From Zea mays (Eukaryota; Streptophyta; Magnoliopsida; Poales; Poaceae): a stretch of 64,000 bases of DNA. Shown here piece by piece: positions 43,464 to 56,900 of the stretch; the first letter of the stretch is position 1, and each line of letters opens with the position of its first letter. The position numbers and the translations under genes were made by a program. The notes below the pieces were generated by a model, which did no database searches, was not told the DNA's origin, and was given only the letters and a program-made list of their open reading frames with translations. The stretch spans positions 111,142,207 to 111,206,206 of the forward strand of contig NC_050098.1 of assembly GCF_902167145.1 (NCBI RefSeq), written 5' to 3'.

Positions 43464-44525
43464 AACCAAAGAAATTTACTCTATTAGACTATAATCGCTT
43501 CATCGGAAACATGCTAAGAAAAATGTGTCGCTGCTCAAAAACAACCACAATCAATTCATAGCATGTCATTTGAACATAACACTAATAGAAGATATTTCAA
43601 AAATTTGTAGGCCTCACGAAAGAACAAGTATTAGGGATAGCAATAATAGACATGCCTACTTCTACGGTTTGAAAGTACGAGCATGGCAAGCCTCTAGTCT
43701 GGTTAGAGCTAGCCAAAGAACTTTCAACACAAATGTGCAGATCCCATGAGTGGTACATGGACAAATCTGCTGGTGAGTTGACATATGTTGGTGTGCTCAT
43801 CGAAGATACTGACTAATTCAATTGTGTACAAATCATGTAGCTAGACTTCGAGGATGTTTATCATACATACCAACGAGACGCTCTGAATCTTTCTCTCATC
43901 AGCTGCTAGATTTTATAAATGTTCACCATATCTCTTATCGACATTTCACTTATGTTTATTCACTATATGTATGATTTCAAGCCTATTTCGTATCTGCTAG
44001 TTTGGAGATCAAAGATATCACAAAAGGGACTTACAATATGGGCTTCATGGATCCTGTTATGATTAATCAAAATAATGTAACGTGGTATCACAATAACGCA
44101 TTGAAGAGAATACTTGTGTTCTTAAAGAGGCAAAATTACATGTATACTTATAACTAATAACTTCAAGTTAGTGTCTATTATCATGATTACTTTATCTTTT
44201 TGTATTTCAATCTCTCATCTAGTTTACTATCCATGTACATAATTTTTTAGCTTCAAAATGAATAGAACCGACTTAGAAACCTCTCTCTATATATAAAGAG
44301 ATAGACACACACAACTATAAATTTGCAAATCTAGATACTAGACTAGGAAACGAATCTAGGAGAGTCGTGAGAGTGAGATGAAACACCTCCATGACAAGTG
44401 AACTTGTGTATGTAGTATTAACTTGGCAGGTGATCGAAAAGTGAAAGGATACATTAATGTTGTACTAAGGTTGTGGCCAGCAGATCATGTATATGGCCAT
44501 GTAAAATATTGTTTTGTACTATAGA
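43464..44525. other. Unassigned AT-rich spacer
   Basis: Only short frames without recognisable domains (for example 43525-43749). Part may be the downstream remnant of the CACTA transposon. TATATATAAAGAGATAGA near 44290 is TATA-like but no gene follows. Confidence 0.4.
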
Positions 44526-45190
44526 TGTTGGAACGGAAATCTATAAACCAAACAATCAAGAGAGAAAATGCAAATAACACAATAAGGCGGCGAGATGCTC
44601 GAGTAGTATATTGCCAAATCGTGTCCGGAGTGCTACAGGACCGGGGTATTTATAGGGGTAATCGGGGTTAGGTAAACCAAGTACCATAATGCTCCCACCT
44701 ACCAACTATATTCCCACCATGCACTATACATCGGGGTAATTATAGGATAGTGAGTATGAACACTTAATTACACTAGATTTAGTACCCTCCTGGGTCGCTT
44801 ACAGGTGGCCTTACTAAGGGCAGATACTTTACACAGGGGTCACAAGAGCGTGAGGTTCGACAGCCATCGTTGTAAGTTGTCATCCAGCCTTGCTAAGTCT
44901 CCAGGCGTCTAAGGAAAGTTGGCCCCTTCGCAAGTGGGCCTGCTTGTTTGACTTCGTCGCCATCCTCAGAGGCTATGTCTTTATGCCTTTGGCAATGCTT
45001 TTGGGCCTTCGCCTTTATTTAGCTCTAGCTTTAATGGTTTGGAGACCAGATCGAGGTGGTGTTATGTCTTCACTCCAATATGAGTCCCTCGATGATTGGT
45101 TCAACTTGTTGAGTCAATCCCAAAGTCTTTGAACAAGCAACGGATGAATGCTGCCCTCGATCACAAGTCAAACCTTTTTACTTTGTGTTT
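44526..45190 (-). repeat. 3' LTR of Tat-lineage element Z (minus), right boundary approximate
   Basis: On the minus strand the LTR ends ...TTTCCGTTCCAACA at 44526 and has a TATA box CTATAAATACC near 44650, followed by a leader-like stretch. It lies directly left of the antisense gene of Z, as the 3' LTR does in element X. The U3 start is not clear; 45150-45190 is a guess. Confidence 0.55.
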
Positions 45191-45233
45191 TGTGACTATT
45201 GATTGCTGACATTGTTGGCTGACGTAGCGTGGC

Positions 45234-45711
45234 ATGTCTTTTGATGGGGCGGTTTTACAAATTTCGAGGTACCACATGGCCATTATAAAAGGGGAAGGAT
45301 GGTGCGGGGTTGCTCTTTTTCTATGCGTTGCACTACTCTTAATCTCACTGCTCTCTTCTTGTTGTGCCTTTCTTCTGCACGTTTTCGACGACTGTCCTTC
45401 TGGTGCAGATTACGCATGCTGCTCGCCACCGATGGCGGTACGTGTCGCCTCCTTCCTCTTCCTCGTCGTTGAATGCATACCCCCTGTTGAGATGTCACCG
45501 CCAGCAAGAGGATCCTACGTTCAGCGTGCCGCCGGCCTAGAGACACTAGAATCTGGTCACTCTGTGGTTTCCTTGATTCGTGTGCGCAAATTTGAGTGGT
45601 TAGGTTACTTTGGAGCGGGAATCGGTCGCGTGCCTAGCACAGAGAAAGCTCCGAACCCTTGGGGAGAGGTTGTTGTCTTCGAGGTGGTTTTTGAGGCTGG
45701 GCTTTGATTCC
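45234..45711 (+). pseudogene. Antisense gene of element Z, 5' part (PF04195-like)
   Basis: A plus-strand frame with a hydrophobic N-terminal stretch (VALFLCVALLLISLLS) ends APNPWGEVVVFEVVFEAGL. The last part matches the VVVFKSFFRAGLRFP segment of the gene in element X and continues across element B into FPCHPFKIKILKHY at 60353. A TGA where Arg is expected lies just before the junction. A TATA box TATAAAAGG at 45284 could start transcription; if so, the hydrophobic stretch may be partly leader and not protein. Confidence 0.65.
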
Positions 45712-47107
45712 TGTCGGTTACCGTAATTAGGGGTACCCCCAACTCTCCTAAACACGGCTTGTAACCACCATCAGCACAAGTTATAGAGACTAATGGGCAC
45801 GATTCAGGTCAAGGCTTCGTCTACTCAAGGGACGCGATCTCGCCTCGCCCGAGCCCAGCCTCGGGCGGGAACAGTAGTCCCAGACGGATTCTCGCCTCGC
45901 CCGAGGGCCTCCTCAAGCAACGGGCGCACCCTCGACTCGCCCGAAGCCCAGCTCGGGCAGGCTTCGTAGTGAAGCAACCTTGGCCAAATTGCCTCACCAA
46001 CCGACCATATCGCAGGCGCATTTAATGCAAGGATCGCCTAACACCTTATCTTGACACACGTGCCTCAATCGGCAAGGTCGAAGTGACCGCAGTCACTTCG
46101 CCCTTCCACTGGCCGACCAGACAGGAAAACAGCGCCGCTCGCCCCTCTCCGACTGTTGTGCCACCCGCCAGGGCGAGGCTGACAAACAGCTAAGTCCAGC
46201 CTCAGGCGCAACAGGAAGCTCCGCCTCGCCCGACCTTGGGCCTCGGCCTCAGGAGGAGGTCTCCTCCTCGCCCGACCCCAGGGCTCGGCCCCCACCTCGG
46301 CCTCGGAAGGTAGTCTCCGCCTCGCCTGACCCCAAGGCTCGGCCTCAACCTCGGCCTCGAAAGGTGGTCTCCGCCTCGCCCGACCCTAGGGCTCGGCCTC
46401 AACCTCGACCTCAGAAGGAATCGCGTCCTCGCTCGACCCCAGCCTCGGCCTCAGGAGGAGTCTCTGCCTCGCCCGACCTTGGGCTCGGACCGACCACGCC
46501 ACGGAGGATGCATCATTACCCTACCCCTAGCTAGCTCAGGCTATGGGGGAACAAGACCGGTGTCACATCCAGGCTCGCCCCGGTAACAAGTAATGATGGC
46601 TCCTCGTGTGCGTCCATCACGACGATGGTTCTCAGCCCCCTACGGAAGCAAGGAGACGTCAGCAAGGTCCCAGCAGCCCCGACAGCTGTGCTTCTACAGG
46701 GCTCAAGCGCTCCTCCGACGGCCACGATACCGCGTACGCAGGGCTCTAGCACCTCTCCGACAGCCACGTTGGCATGTACACAGCGCTCAGGCACCTCTCT
46801 GCCGGACACGTTAGTGCATAGCTACACCCCCATTGTACACCTGGACCCTCTCCTTGCATCTATAAAAGGGAGGTCCAGGGCCTTCATGCGAGACGGTCAC
46901 GCGAGAGAACAAGCTGACGAACAGGCTCACCCTCTCTCTCTCGCGAACGCTTGTAACCCCTACTACGAGCGCATCCCCCTGGCGCAGGATAACATGAGCT
47001 GCGTTTCCCCCTTGTGTTCCATCTCGCGCCAACCCATCTAGGCTGGGACACGCAGCGACAATTTTACTTGTCGGTCCAGGGACCCCCCCGGGGTCGAAAC
47101 ACCGACA
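45712..47107 (+). repeat. 5' LTR of element B (1396 bp)
   Basis: Begins TGTCGGTTACCG, ends ACACCGACA. TATA box TATAAAAGGG at 46861. 54-bp repeats at 46262, 46316 and 46370 are the same type as in element A. Confidence 0.93.
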
Positions 47108-47108
47108 G

Positions 47109-47127
47109 TTGGCGCGCCATGTAGGGG
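47109..47127 (+). promoter_or_regulatory. Primer binding site of element B
   Basis: TTGGCGCGCCATGTAGGGG starts one base after the LTR end. It has the TGGCGC start seen in several gypsy primer sites, and contains an AscI-like GGCGCGCC palindrome; the tRNA is not assigned. Confidence 0.7.
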
Positions 47128-47365
47128 CCTGCTGCGTATTGACGAACAACTTCCCGTTGAGTTCCAGATGGGTAGTCTCCAGCAACCTCTTCAGCCCGGG
47201 ACGCTGCTCCGTTTCAGGAGTCTCGAGTTCATGTCCCTCGACGGCAGCTAAGACATGGTACTCCTTCCCCCGCAGCGCGACAGCGACAACGACGGCCGTC
47301 AGCTCGCCCGGCGGCGGCAAACTCGACGACGTCTTCCCCCTGTGGCGGAAGAATAGCATTCGGGT

Positions 47366-49740
47366 TTGTCTCGTCACCTTCCTCGCTGCAGGAGGAGGAG
47401 GCGGGGCAACTATGGCCAGGTAAGAGGCGCCACCTCGTCGGCTGTCGAGCGAGTCGACGACGCTGGCACCCCAGCGGGGGACATGCAGGGCGTTGTCCTC
47501 ACGCTTGAGACGACGACGAGAGTCGCTTCCCCGCAACGTGCCAACCCCAAGCGGACAGATGACACCAGCACTCTCGCGGAGGGCTTGCTGGGCATTAGCC
47601 TTGTACCTGAGATAACGGTGCAGTTCGTCCCCGACGCAACCTTGTCACCGTCCATCGATCGAGAGGTACCGTCCATTTTCCACCCTGTGCCTTTTAGATT
47701 CAGCTTCGATCCACCAAGCGACCCCGCTTCGGTGAGCGCTTTCATAAAGGCATATCCTAACCTTCCGGGGCACCATATGTGGTCAACCTGGGACCGACTG
47801 ACGGTTGTCTCGACCTACGGGCCCCCGGGTTCCGAGGAAGAAGACGAGCCCGACTCTAGTTGGGATTTCTCCGGGCTCGGTAATCCCAGTGCCATGCGAG
47901 ACTTCATGACCGCATGTGATTACTGCCTCTCCGATTGCTCCAATGATGGCCACAGCCTTGACGACGAGGGTTGTGGCCCAAGTCGCGAATGTTTCCACGT
48001 CGATCTAGGGGGTCACGACGAAGGCAACCACCTTGGTATGCCGGAGGATGACGATCCCCCTAGGCCTGCGCCTCGCGTAGACATCCTGCAGGAGCTAGCT
48101 GTGGTTCCAGTCCCTGTGGGGGGTCAGGACACACAGCTCAAGGAAATCCGCGAGATGCAGGCCAAGCTCGACGAGGAAGCAGGACAACTTGTGCAGCTCC
48201 GGCAAAACATCAAGCAGGAGTGGGCAGGCCGAGCACTCACCAGAGAAGCGCGTCATCAGGCCCAGGACGTCTAGTGTCGTATCGATGACGATGCCAGGGC
48301 AAGGCTGCCCCCGGCCTCCAGTGGGGTCGGCCAGAATCTAGCTGCAGCGGCAATTCTGCTCCGAGCGATGCTGGAGCCATCCACCACCGAGGGGCGGCGT
48401 ATCCAAGGAGAACTCAAGAATCTCCTGGAGGACGCCACGGTCCGACGGGCCGTGAGCTCTGGCTCCCGAAGGCAAGGGTGCCCCCCGGAGCATCGCGCAG
48501 TGACTTCCCGATTCATGCGGGAAGCCTCGGCCCACACCGGGAGCATGCGGGACGCAACGCCTGCAGCCCCGGGTCGCCTCGGCAACGAGCACCACCACCG
48601 CGACCGTCGAGCCTGCCTCGACGAGAAGGTGCACCGAGGCTACCACCCTAGGCGTGGGGGACGCTATGACAGCGAGGAGGATCGGAGTCCCTCGCCCGAA
48701 CCACCAGGTCCGCAAGCCTTCAGCCAGGCCATACGACGGGCACCGTTCCCGACCCGGTTCCAAGCCCCGACTACCATCATCAAGTACTCAGGGGAAACGA
48801 GGTCGGAACTGTGGCTTGCGGACTACCGGCTGGCCTGCCAGCTGGGTGGAACGGACGATGACAACCTCATCATCTGCAACCTCCCCATGTTCCCCTCCAA
48901 CGCCGCCTAAGCCTGGCTGGAGCATCTGCCTCCTGCGCAGATCTCCAACTGGGACGACCTGGTCAAAGCCTTCGCTGGAAACTTCCAGGGCACGTACGTG
49001 CGCCCTGGGAACTCTTGGGATCTCCGAAGCTGTCGCCAGCAGCTAGGGGAATCCCTGCGAGAGTACATCCGGCGGTTTTCGAAGCAGCGCACCGAGCTGC
49101 CCAACATCACCGACTCGAATGTCATCGGGGCGTTCCTCGCCGGCACCGCTTGCTGCGACCTAGTGAGCAAACTGGGTTGCAAGACTCCCACAAAGGCGAG
49201 CGAGTTGATGGACATCGCCACCAAGTTTGCCTCTGGTCAGGAGGCGGTCGAAGCCATCTTCTAGAAGGACAAGCAGCCTCAGGGACACTAGCAGGAAGAC
49301 GTCCCCGAGGCGTCCGCCCAGCGCAGCACGAAGAAGAAGGCCAAGAAGAAGGCGCAAGCGAAGCGTGACGCCGCTGATGCGGATCTCGTCGCTGCTGTCG
49401 AGCACATAAACCCTCGGAAGCCTCCCGGAGGGGCCAACCTGTTCGACAAGATGCTCAAGGAGTCGTGCCCCTATCACCAGGGCCCTGTCAAGCACACCCT
49501 TGAGGAATGTGTCATGCTTCGGCGCTACTTCCATAAGGCCGGGCCCCTGGCGGAAGGTGGCAAAGGCCAAGACAACGACAAGAAGGAGGGTGACAAGGCA
49601 GAGGAGTTCCCCGAGGTCCACGGCTGTTTTGTGATCTACGGTGGGCGAGTGGCGAACGCCTCGGCTCGGCACCGCAAGCAGGAGCGACGGGAGGTCTGTT
49701 CGGTAAAGGTGGCGGCGCCAGTCTACCTAGACTGTGCAAC
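47366..49740 (+). pseudogene. gag: Gag of element B, four in-frame stops
   Basis: One reading frame runs from about 47366 to 49740, interrupted by TAG 48272, TAA 48908, TAG 49262 and TAG 49289 but by no frameshift. The start is unresolved; an ATGGCCAGGTAAGA at 47411 contains a splice-donor-like AGGTAAGA. The Gag core (PF03732-type) spans about 48760-49250: KYSGETRSELWLADYRLACQ, AWLEHLPPAQI, LRQ-like SLREYIRRFSKQRTELP. In place of a classic knuckle there is CPYHQGPVKHTLEECVML. Stops at CAG-type positions suggest C-to-T decay. At about 49733 one base is missing relative to the expected frame, which separates gag from pol; originally they were probably one polyprotein. Confidence 0.88.
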
Positions 49741-52700
49741 AAGCCCATCACCTTCGACCAAGGCGACCACCCCGACTGCGTGACGAGCCCAGGAAAGTAC
49801 CCGCTCGTCGTCGACCCCGTCATTAGCAACACCAGGCTCACCAAGGTCCTCATGGACGGAGGCAGCAGCCTCAACATCATCTATGTCGAGACCCTTGGGC
49901 TCTGGGAGATCGATCTATCCACAATCCGGGCTGGTGAGGCGCCCTTTCACGGGATCATCCCCGGGAAGCGCGTCCTGCCCCTTAGACAACTCGATCTGCC
50001 CGTCTACCTCGGAACTCCCTCCAACTTCCGAAAGGAAACCCTCACGTTCGAGGTGGTCGGGTTCCGAGGAACCTACCACGCGGTGCTGGGGAGACCGTGC
50101 TACGCCAAGTTCATGACCGTCTCCAACTACACCTACCTCAAGCTCAAGATGCCAGGCCCCAACGGGGTCATCATCGTCGGATCCACGTACCGACACGCGT
50201 ACGAATGCGACGTGGAGTGCTTGGAGTACGCTGAGGCCCTCGCCGAGTCCGAGGCCCTCATCGCCGACTTGGAGTGCCTCTCCAAGGAGGTGCCCGATGC
50301 GAAGCGCCACGCCGGCAACTTTGAACCAGCTGAGGCGGTTAAGTCCGTCCCTCTCGACCCCAGCAACGACACCTGCAGGAAAGTCCGGATCGGCTCCGAG
50401 CTCGACCCCAAATAGGAAGCAGTGCTCGTCGACTTTCTCCGCGCAAACGCCGAAGTTTTTGCGTGGAGTCCCTCGGACATGCCTGGCATATCGAGGGATG
50501 TCGCCGAGCACTCACTGGATATCCGAGCCGGTGCCCGACCCGTGAAGCAGCCTCTGCGCCGTTTCGACGAAGAAAAGCGTAGAGCCATAGGCGAGGAGAT
50601 CCACAAGCTGATGGCTACAGGGTTCATCAAAGAGGTATTCCATCCTGAATGGTTAGCCAACCCTGTGCTTGTGAAAAAGAAAGGTGGGATATGGAGGATG
50701 TGTGTAGACTACACCGGTCTAAACAAAGCATGTCTGAAGGTTCCCTACCCTCTGCCTCTCATCGATCAAATTGTGGACTCCACTGCTAGGTGTGAAACCC
50801 TATCATTCCTCGACGCCTATTCCGGCTATCACCAAATCAAGATGAAAGAGTCCGACCAGCTCGCGACTTCTTTCATCACACCTTTTGGCATGTACTGCTA
50901 TACTGCTATGCCATTTGGCTTGAGGAATGCATGTGCGACATACCAAAGGTGCATGAACCACGTGTTCGGAGAGCACATCGACCGAACGGTCGAGGCTTAC
51001 GTCGATGACATCGTAGTCAAGACGAGGAAAGCCTCCGACCTCCTCTCTGACCTTGAAACGACATTCAAGTGTCTGAGAGCGAAGGGCGTGAAACTCAATC
51101 CCGAGAAGTGTGTCTTTGGAGTCCCCCGAGGCATGCTCCTAGGGTTCATCATCTCCGAGCGGGGCATCGAGGCCAACCCGGAGAAAATCGCGGCCATCAC
51201 CAACATGGGGCCTATCAAAGATTTGAAAGGAGTACAAAGGGTCATGGGATGCCTTGTGGCTCTGAGCCGCTTCATCTCGCGCCTCGGCGAAAAAGGCCTA
51301 CCCTTGTACCGCCTCTTAAGGAAGACCGAGCGCTTCACTTGGACCCCCGAGGCCGAGGAAGCCCTCGGAAACTTAAAGGCACTCCTTACAAACGCGCCCA
51401 TCTTGGTGCCCCTTGCTGCGGGAGAAGCCCTCTTGATCTACGTAGACGCAACCACTCAGGTGGTCAGCGCCGCGATCGTAGTCGAGAGACGAGAAGAAGG
51501 GCATGCACTGCTCGTCCAGAGGTCGGTCTACTTCATCAGTGAAGTGCTATCCGAGACCAAGATCCGCTACCCGCAAATTCAGAAGCTACTGTACGCAGTA
51601 ATTCTGACGCGGCAAAAGTTCCGACACTACTTTGAGTCTCATCCGGTGACTGTGGTGTCATCCTTCCCCCTAGGGGAGATCATCCAGTGCCGAGAGGCCT
51701 CGGGTAGGATAGCAAAGTGGGCGGTGGAGCTGATGGGTGAAACAATCTCGTTCGCTCCTCGGAAGGCCATCAAGTCCCAAGTCTTGGCGGATTTCCTGGC
51801 GGAATGGGTCGAAACCCAATTGCCAACAGCTCCGATCCAACCAGAACTCTGGACCATGTACTTCGATGGGTCGCTGATGAAAACAGGAGCAGGTGATGGC
51901 CTGCTCTTCATCTCACCCCTCGGGAAGCATCTCTGCTACGTGCTGCGCCTCCATTTCCCGGCGTCAAACAACGTGGCCAAGTATGAGGCTCTGGTTAACG
52001 GGTTGCGCATCGCCATCGAGCTTGGGGTTCGGCGCCTCGACGCTCGTGGCGACTCGTAGCTTGTCATTGACCAAGTCATGAAGAACTCCCACTGCCGCGA
52101 CTGGAAGATGGAGGCCTACTGCGACGAAGTTCGGTGCCTGGAAGACAAGTTCTACGGGCTCGAGCTCAACCACATCGCTCGACGGTACAATGAGACTGCG
52201 GATGAGCTTGCTAAAATAGCCTCGGGGCGGACAACGGTTCCCCCGGACGTCTTCTCCAGAGACATACATCAACCCTCCGTTGAGACCGATGACACGCCCG
52301 AGCCCGAGGAGGCCTCAGCCCAGCCCGAGGTATCCTCGGCCGCCGAGGGTGAGGCACTACGTGTCGAGGGAGAGCGGAATGGGGTCACGCCTAATCAAAA
52401 CTGGCAGACCCCGTACCTGCAATATCTCCTCCGGGGAGAGCTACCCCTCGACAAGGCCGAAGCTCGGTGATTGGCGCGGCGCGCCAAGTCGTTCATCTTA
52501 CTGGGTGATGAAAAGGAGCTCTACCACCGCAGCCCCTCAGGCATTCTCCAACGATGCATATCCGTCGCCGAAGGACAGGAGCTATTGCAAGAGATACACT
52601 CGGGGGCTTGCGGTCACCATGCAGCACCTCGAGCCCTCGTTGGGAACGCCTTCCGACAAGGCTTCTACTGGCCGACCGTGGTGGCCGACGCCACTAGGAT

Positions 52701-53544
52701 TGTACGCTCCTGCCGAGGGTGTCAATTCTACGCGAGATAGACGCACCTGCCCGCTCAGGCCTTGTAGACGATACCCATCACCTGGGCGTTTGCTGTGTGG
52801 GGTCTGGACCTCGTCGGTCCCTTGCAGAAGGCACTCGGGGGCTTCTCGCACCTGCTTGTCGCCATCGACAAAATCTCCAAGTGGATCGAGGTCCGACCCC
52901 TAACCAGCATCAGGTCCGAGCAGGTGGTGGCGTTCTTCACCTACATCATCCATCGCTTTGGGGTCCCGAACTCCATCATCACCGACAATGGCACCCAGTT
53001 CACTGGGAAGAAGTTCTTGGACTTCTGCGAGGACCACCACATCTGTGTGGACTGGGCCGCCGTAGCTCACCCCATGACGAATGGGCAGGTGGAGCGTGCC
53101 AACGGTATGCTTCTGCAGGGACTTAAACCGAGGATCTACAACGACCTCAACAAGTTCGGCAGGCGGTGGATGAAGGAACTACCCTCGGTGGTCTGGAGTC
53201 TGAGGACGATGCCAAGCCGAGCCACGAGTTTCTCACCGTTCTTTCTAGTCTATGGGGCCGAGGCTATCTTGCCCACAGACTTAGAATATGGTTCCCCAAA
53301 GACAAAGGCGTACGACGACCGAAGCAACCAGACCAGCCAAGAAGACTCACTGTTCTAGGTGGGAGACTTGGTACTTCGGCTGCGCCAAGACGCCCGAGGG
53401 CGCCACAAGCTTACTCCTCCCTGTGAAGGGCCGTTCATCATCGCCAAGATTTTGAAGCCCGGAACATACAAGCTGGCCAACGAAGAAGGCAAGGTCTACA
53501 ACAACGCTTGGAACATCCAACAGCTACGTCGCTTCTACCCTTAA
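49741..53544 (+). pseudogene. pol: Pol of element B: protease, RT, RNase H, second RNase H, integrase
   Basis: A single frame over 3.8 kb with six stops (50413, 52057, 52468, 52738, 52765, 53356) and no frameshift. The protease has VLMDGGSSLNIIY, Tat-style. RT runs about 50540-51200 with the YVDD box at about 51000. The first RNase H carries LIYVDATTQVVSAA. The second, archaeal-type RNase H has MYFDGSLMKTGAG and NNVAKYEALVNGL. Integrase has HSGACGHH, CRGCQF, GLDLVGP, ITDNGTQFT, NGQVERANG and a GPF-type end (PPCEGPFIIAKIL), finishing LRRFYP at 53544. Every domain of a Tat pol is present in the right order, but the stops make it inactive. Confidence 0.93.
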
Positions 53545-53954
53545 GATGTTTCAAGTCGTTCATATACCTCGTTCTATTTACATACACAAATAGAGTCTAA
53601 CCGTCAAGGAAGGGTCAGCCTTGCCTCGGCGAAGCCCGACCCTCCCTCGGGGGCTAGAAGGGGGAACCCCCTCTACGTCAAAATTTTCCTCGGAAAAGTT
53701 TTCTACCAAAACGACTTTCGTGCTTTCCGACTATATCGATAACAGAATCCTGCAAAACGAGTAAGAGAGCACGTAAGCGGCAAGGCCGACCGAGCCGAGG
53801 GACTCCTACGCCTCCGGGGTACGAATACCTCACTCGTCACCTTCCATGAAAAGTAACTCTTGCTCGGATAAGCGATTCTGCTACTGGCGAACAAGTTTGG
53901 ATACTCGAAACGAGAGGAAAAGAAACACAGCTTTATAACACGACAATAAGGTGT
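53545..53954 (+). other. Spacer between pol and the antisense gene of element B
   Basis: No coding frame. Contains CCTCGGGGGCTAG near 53648, another near-copy of the polypurine tract motif, and lies where element X has its 60-bp repeat; no such repeat is present here. Confidence 0.6.
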
Positions 53955-56900
53955 TTAGGCCTCGGTGGCCACGAAAAACACATGCATGCCCCAAACAGAC
54001 TGCTCCGGCAAAATCAGACATCGCCCGGGGGAGGAGCGGCACCCTCGGCATCGTCTCCACCCAGACGGCGATGCGAGCAGAAGGATCTCCTCCTCGAAGG
54101 AGGACGCCAGCACCACACTTGGGCCCGCGACGGCCGCGTCAAGCCTCTGAACCTCGGCTAAGGCAGCCTCATCTTCGTCGGGTAGGCAGTACCCCTCGCT
54201 GACCCGCTCCAGATCCACGTCATAGTGGGAAGCGAGCACGGCGAAGGCCCCCCTAACGCCGTGATGCAGTGCCCCGCGGAGTCTACTGCGCACATGGCCG
54301 CCCAAGGCCCGCAGGCGACTCTGGGGGGAGCTACCCGAGGGGACGTCATCGAGGCCGGAGACCTGGCAGAAGGCCGAGATAGCCTCGGATATGGCCACGC
54401 GGTCGGCCTCCTTCTGCTCAGTCACCTGGGCAAGTGCCTTGACGGACTCGTTAAGAGCTGTCTCGAACTCTGTAGACAGCCGAACAGAATTCTTCAGACA
54501 CGAGTTGAAGAATGAAGCTGAATCGAAGTCACAAAGCGGCCGAAACGTACCTTCAGTCCGGGCACGCTGCTCCAAGGCTACGGCTTGGGCGGACTGAGCA
54601 GACCCGACGGCCACGGTCAGGTCCTCCGCAAGGGCTCCGACCCGAGCAGACACCTCGGCTAGCTGACCCCCAAGGGCCTCAGCCCGGCCTACAGCCTCGG
54701 CAGCCTGGCTCCGAGATTGGTCCTGCTCGCCAATGACCTAGCCAAGCTCCAGCTGCCGTTGTTGCGCCTCCATCCGTGCTGACGCCGCCTCTGCCTGCGC
54801 CGCCGCTGCCTCCACCTCCAGCTCATCACAGAGCAGCCGAAGGTCCGCCACCTCGGTGCTCCGTTGGGCGAGGCATTCATTAGCCTCGGCAAGCGTGGCC
54901 CTCAGGAACCTCAGCGAACCCTAGACGTCGGTCTCATGGCAGATGAACAGCGACTTGGCGGTGCTCACATCCGTCAGTTCCTGATGAAGGGAAGTAGGGT
55001 GTTACAAAGAATGCCCTGGTCACGCGAAAGGTATGCCTAAAATCCTTACCTGGAGGACCCTGGGAACGTCCCTGGAAAGGATCTCCATGATCGACCGAAG
55101 CGACCCCATCGCCGCCTCGGCATACTCACGGAGCTCATCCCGAGACTGCTCCTCCCGCTCATCGTTAAGGACGAAGAGGGGTTTTGAGGCGCCGCGGGTC
55201 CAGAACCGGAGAGCCTGCCCACACCACTCATTGGGGTCGCGCCGCGCGGGGATAAGGTCGTAGCTCCCCAAGACGGGTCGCGGTTCTGCGCGCCCCTCCT
55301 CCAAGGCGTCGGGACCCCCTGCAGTCGATGCATCGGGTACCATCGCTGACGACGTACTGGGCCTCCCCTCGGCTAAGGAGGCGGGCTTCCGATCACCAAC
55401 CTCACCAACCGCGGCCGCCCTCTCCTTATGGCCGAGACTGGGGAGGTCGGAGACGTCCTCGAGCAGCGGCACTTCAGCCATCCCAGCATCAGCGGCGACG
55501 GGTGGCTCCACGGGCAAAACAGCGACGGCCTCGGCAGGAGCTAGTGCCAGCGCCGGCAACACGTCAGGTGGGCTCGGGGCTGCGACCACGCCAGCAGTCT
55601 CCCCCGGCACGATGGCCGCCCCGAAGGAGGGGTCAGCCTGGGAGGCTTGCCCCAGGGCAACTCGTGCCGCCTGGCCCCCCGCTCAAGGGCGTCTTGTGCA
55701 GAGGCCAGCCAACCGGCGTGGCGTGCTGCGACACTGGCTGCAGAAGCCGGCACTGTCTTAAGGGCCTTCCGGGGGGCCAGACCGGCCGAGCCTTGCCTCC
55801 GTTTGCTGAAAGGAAGAGATAAAGCAGGATCAGGGCATACGGAGAAAGAGCCAAAATAGAGGTATCCTCAGATACTTACCCGCTCCGGACCAAGGCCAAT
55901 CGTGCCTGCGGGGAGGCCCCTCGAGCCTCGGTCCACGCAGGCGCTGTCGAGGATTGCCCCACTGCCGGCTTCGGCGCCATTCCCGCCTCGGGCGCCCGAG
56001 GCGCCGAAGGGACGGCCTGCCCAGGCGCCGTCACAACGGCCCGAGGATCAACCTCATGTACAGCCGGCACGGGCGACTGCTCTTGGGGGACAGGCGGATC
56101 GGCCTGACTCCTCGGAGTCACCTCAACTACCTCGGCCAAGGGGTCAAGTACCCCCTCGGCCTGTCCCCGCTCCTCGGACTGGGACCTTGATGTCCCGGCC
56201 CCAGATACCAACGACGCCAGCCCACTCGGAGGCTGGCTCGACGACCCCTGGCCCAGCCTCAGATCCAGGCTAAGGCCAAGACGGGCCGCCATGTCGTCGT
56301 CCTCGTCATCATCGTCATCATCATCGTCGTCAGGCATCTCCGGCGATGGCTCCCTCTGGAGCCCGTCCCTCTCCTGCCTCCGACGGTGCCTCTCCAAGGC
56401 TTCCCGAGCCCGCATCCGCTCGCGGGCCCGGGCCTTTTCCGTGTCCTTCTTCTCCTTCTTCTCCGTGGCGACCCTCCGCACGGCTCGGTCCACCGCGTCC
56501 TCCAGGACTGGTGGCAGGGAGGGCTTGTAAAACCCCAACCCCTGGAGACGAACGGAAATCCCGACAGTAAGAATCAAAGGCAACTCGGCGCAAGATAGGA
56601 GAAGGAGCGGACACTCACCAGAGACACGTACCCACGCTCGAGACGCATCACGGGCTGGGTAAGGGCGCCGACATCCAGCCTCCCTACCGTGCCCGCTACC
56701 CGCTTGCGGAGGTCGTCGGCGGAGAGGGTGGCCGAGGACGTCTGCGAACCCTCCAAGTCAACCCCCGGCTTCATCTCCGAAAGCGGCAACCGCCGCTATG
56801 CCAAAGGAAGCACCCTCTGGCGATGGATGGCGGCAACCACCCCCACGGCGGTGAGCCCCCATCTCGTAACCTCTGCAAGGCCTCCAGAAGAGGCTGGAGT

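Noticed and set aside
54512..54556. A fourth intron in the antisense gene of B (GTACGT to TTCAG)
   Set aside because: It would be about 33-45 nt, too short for a plant intron, and the frame is open through it.
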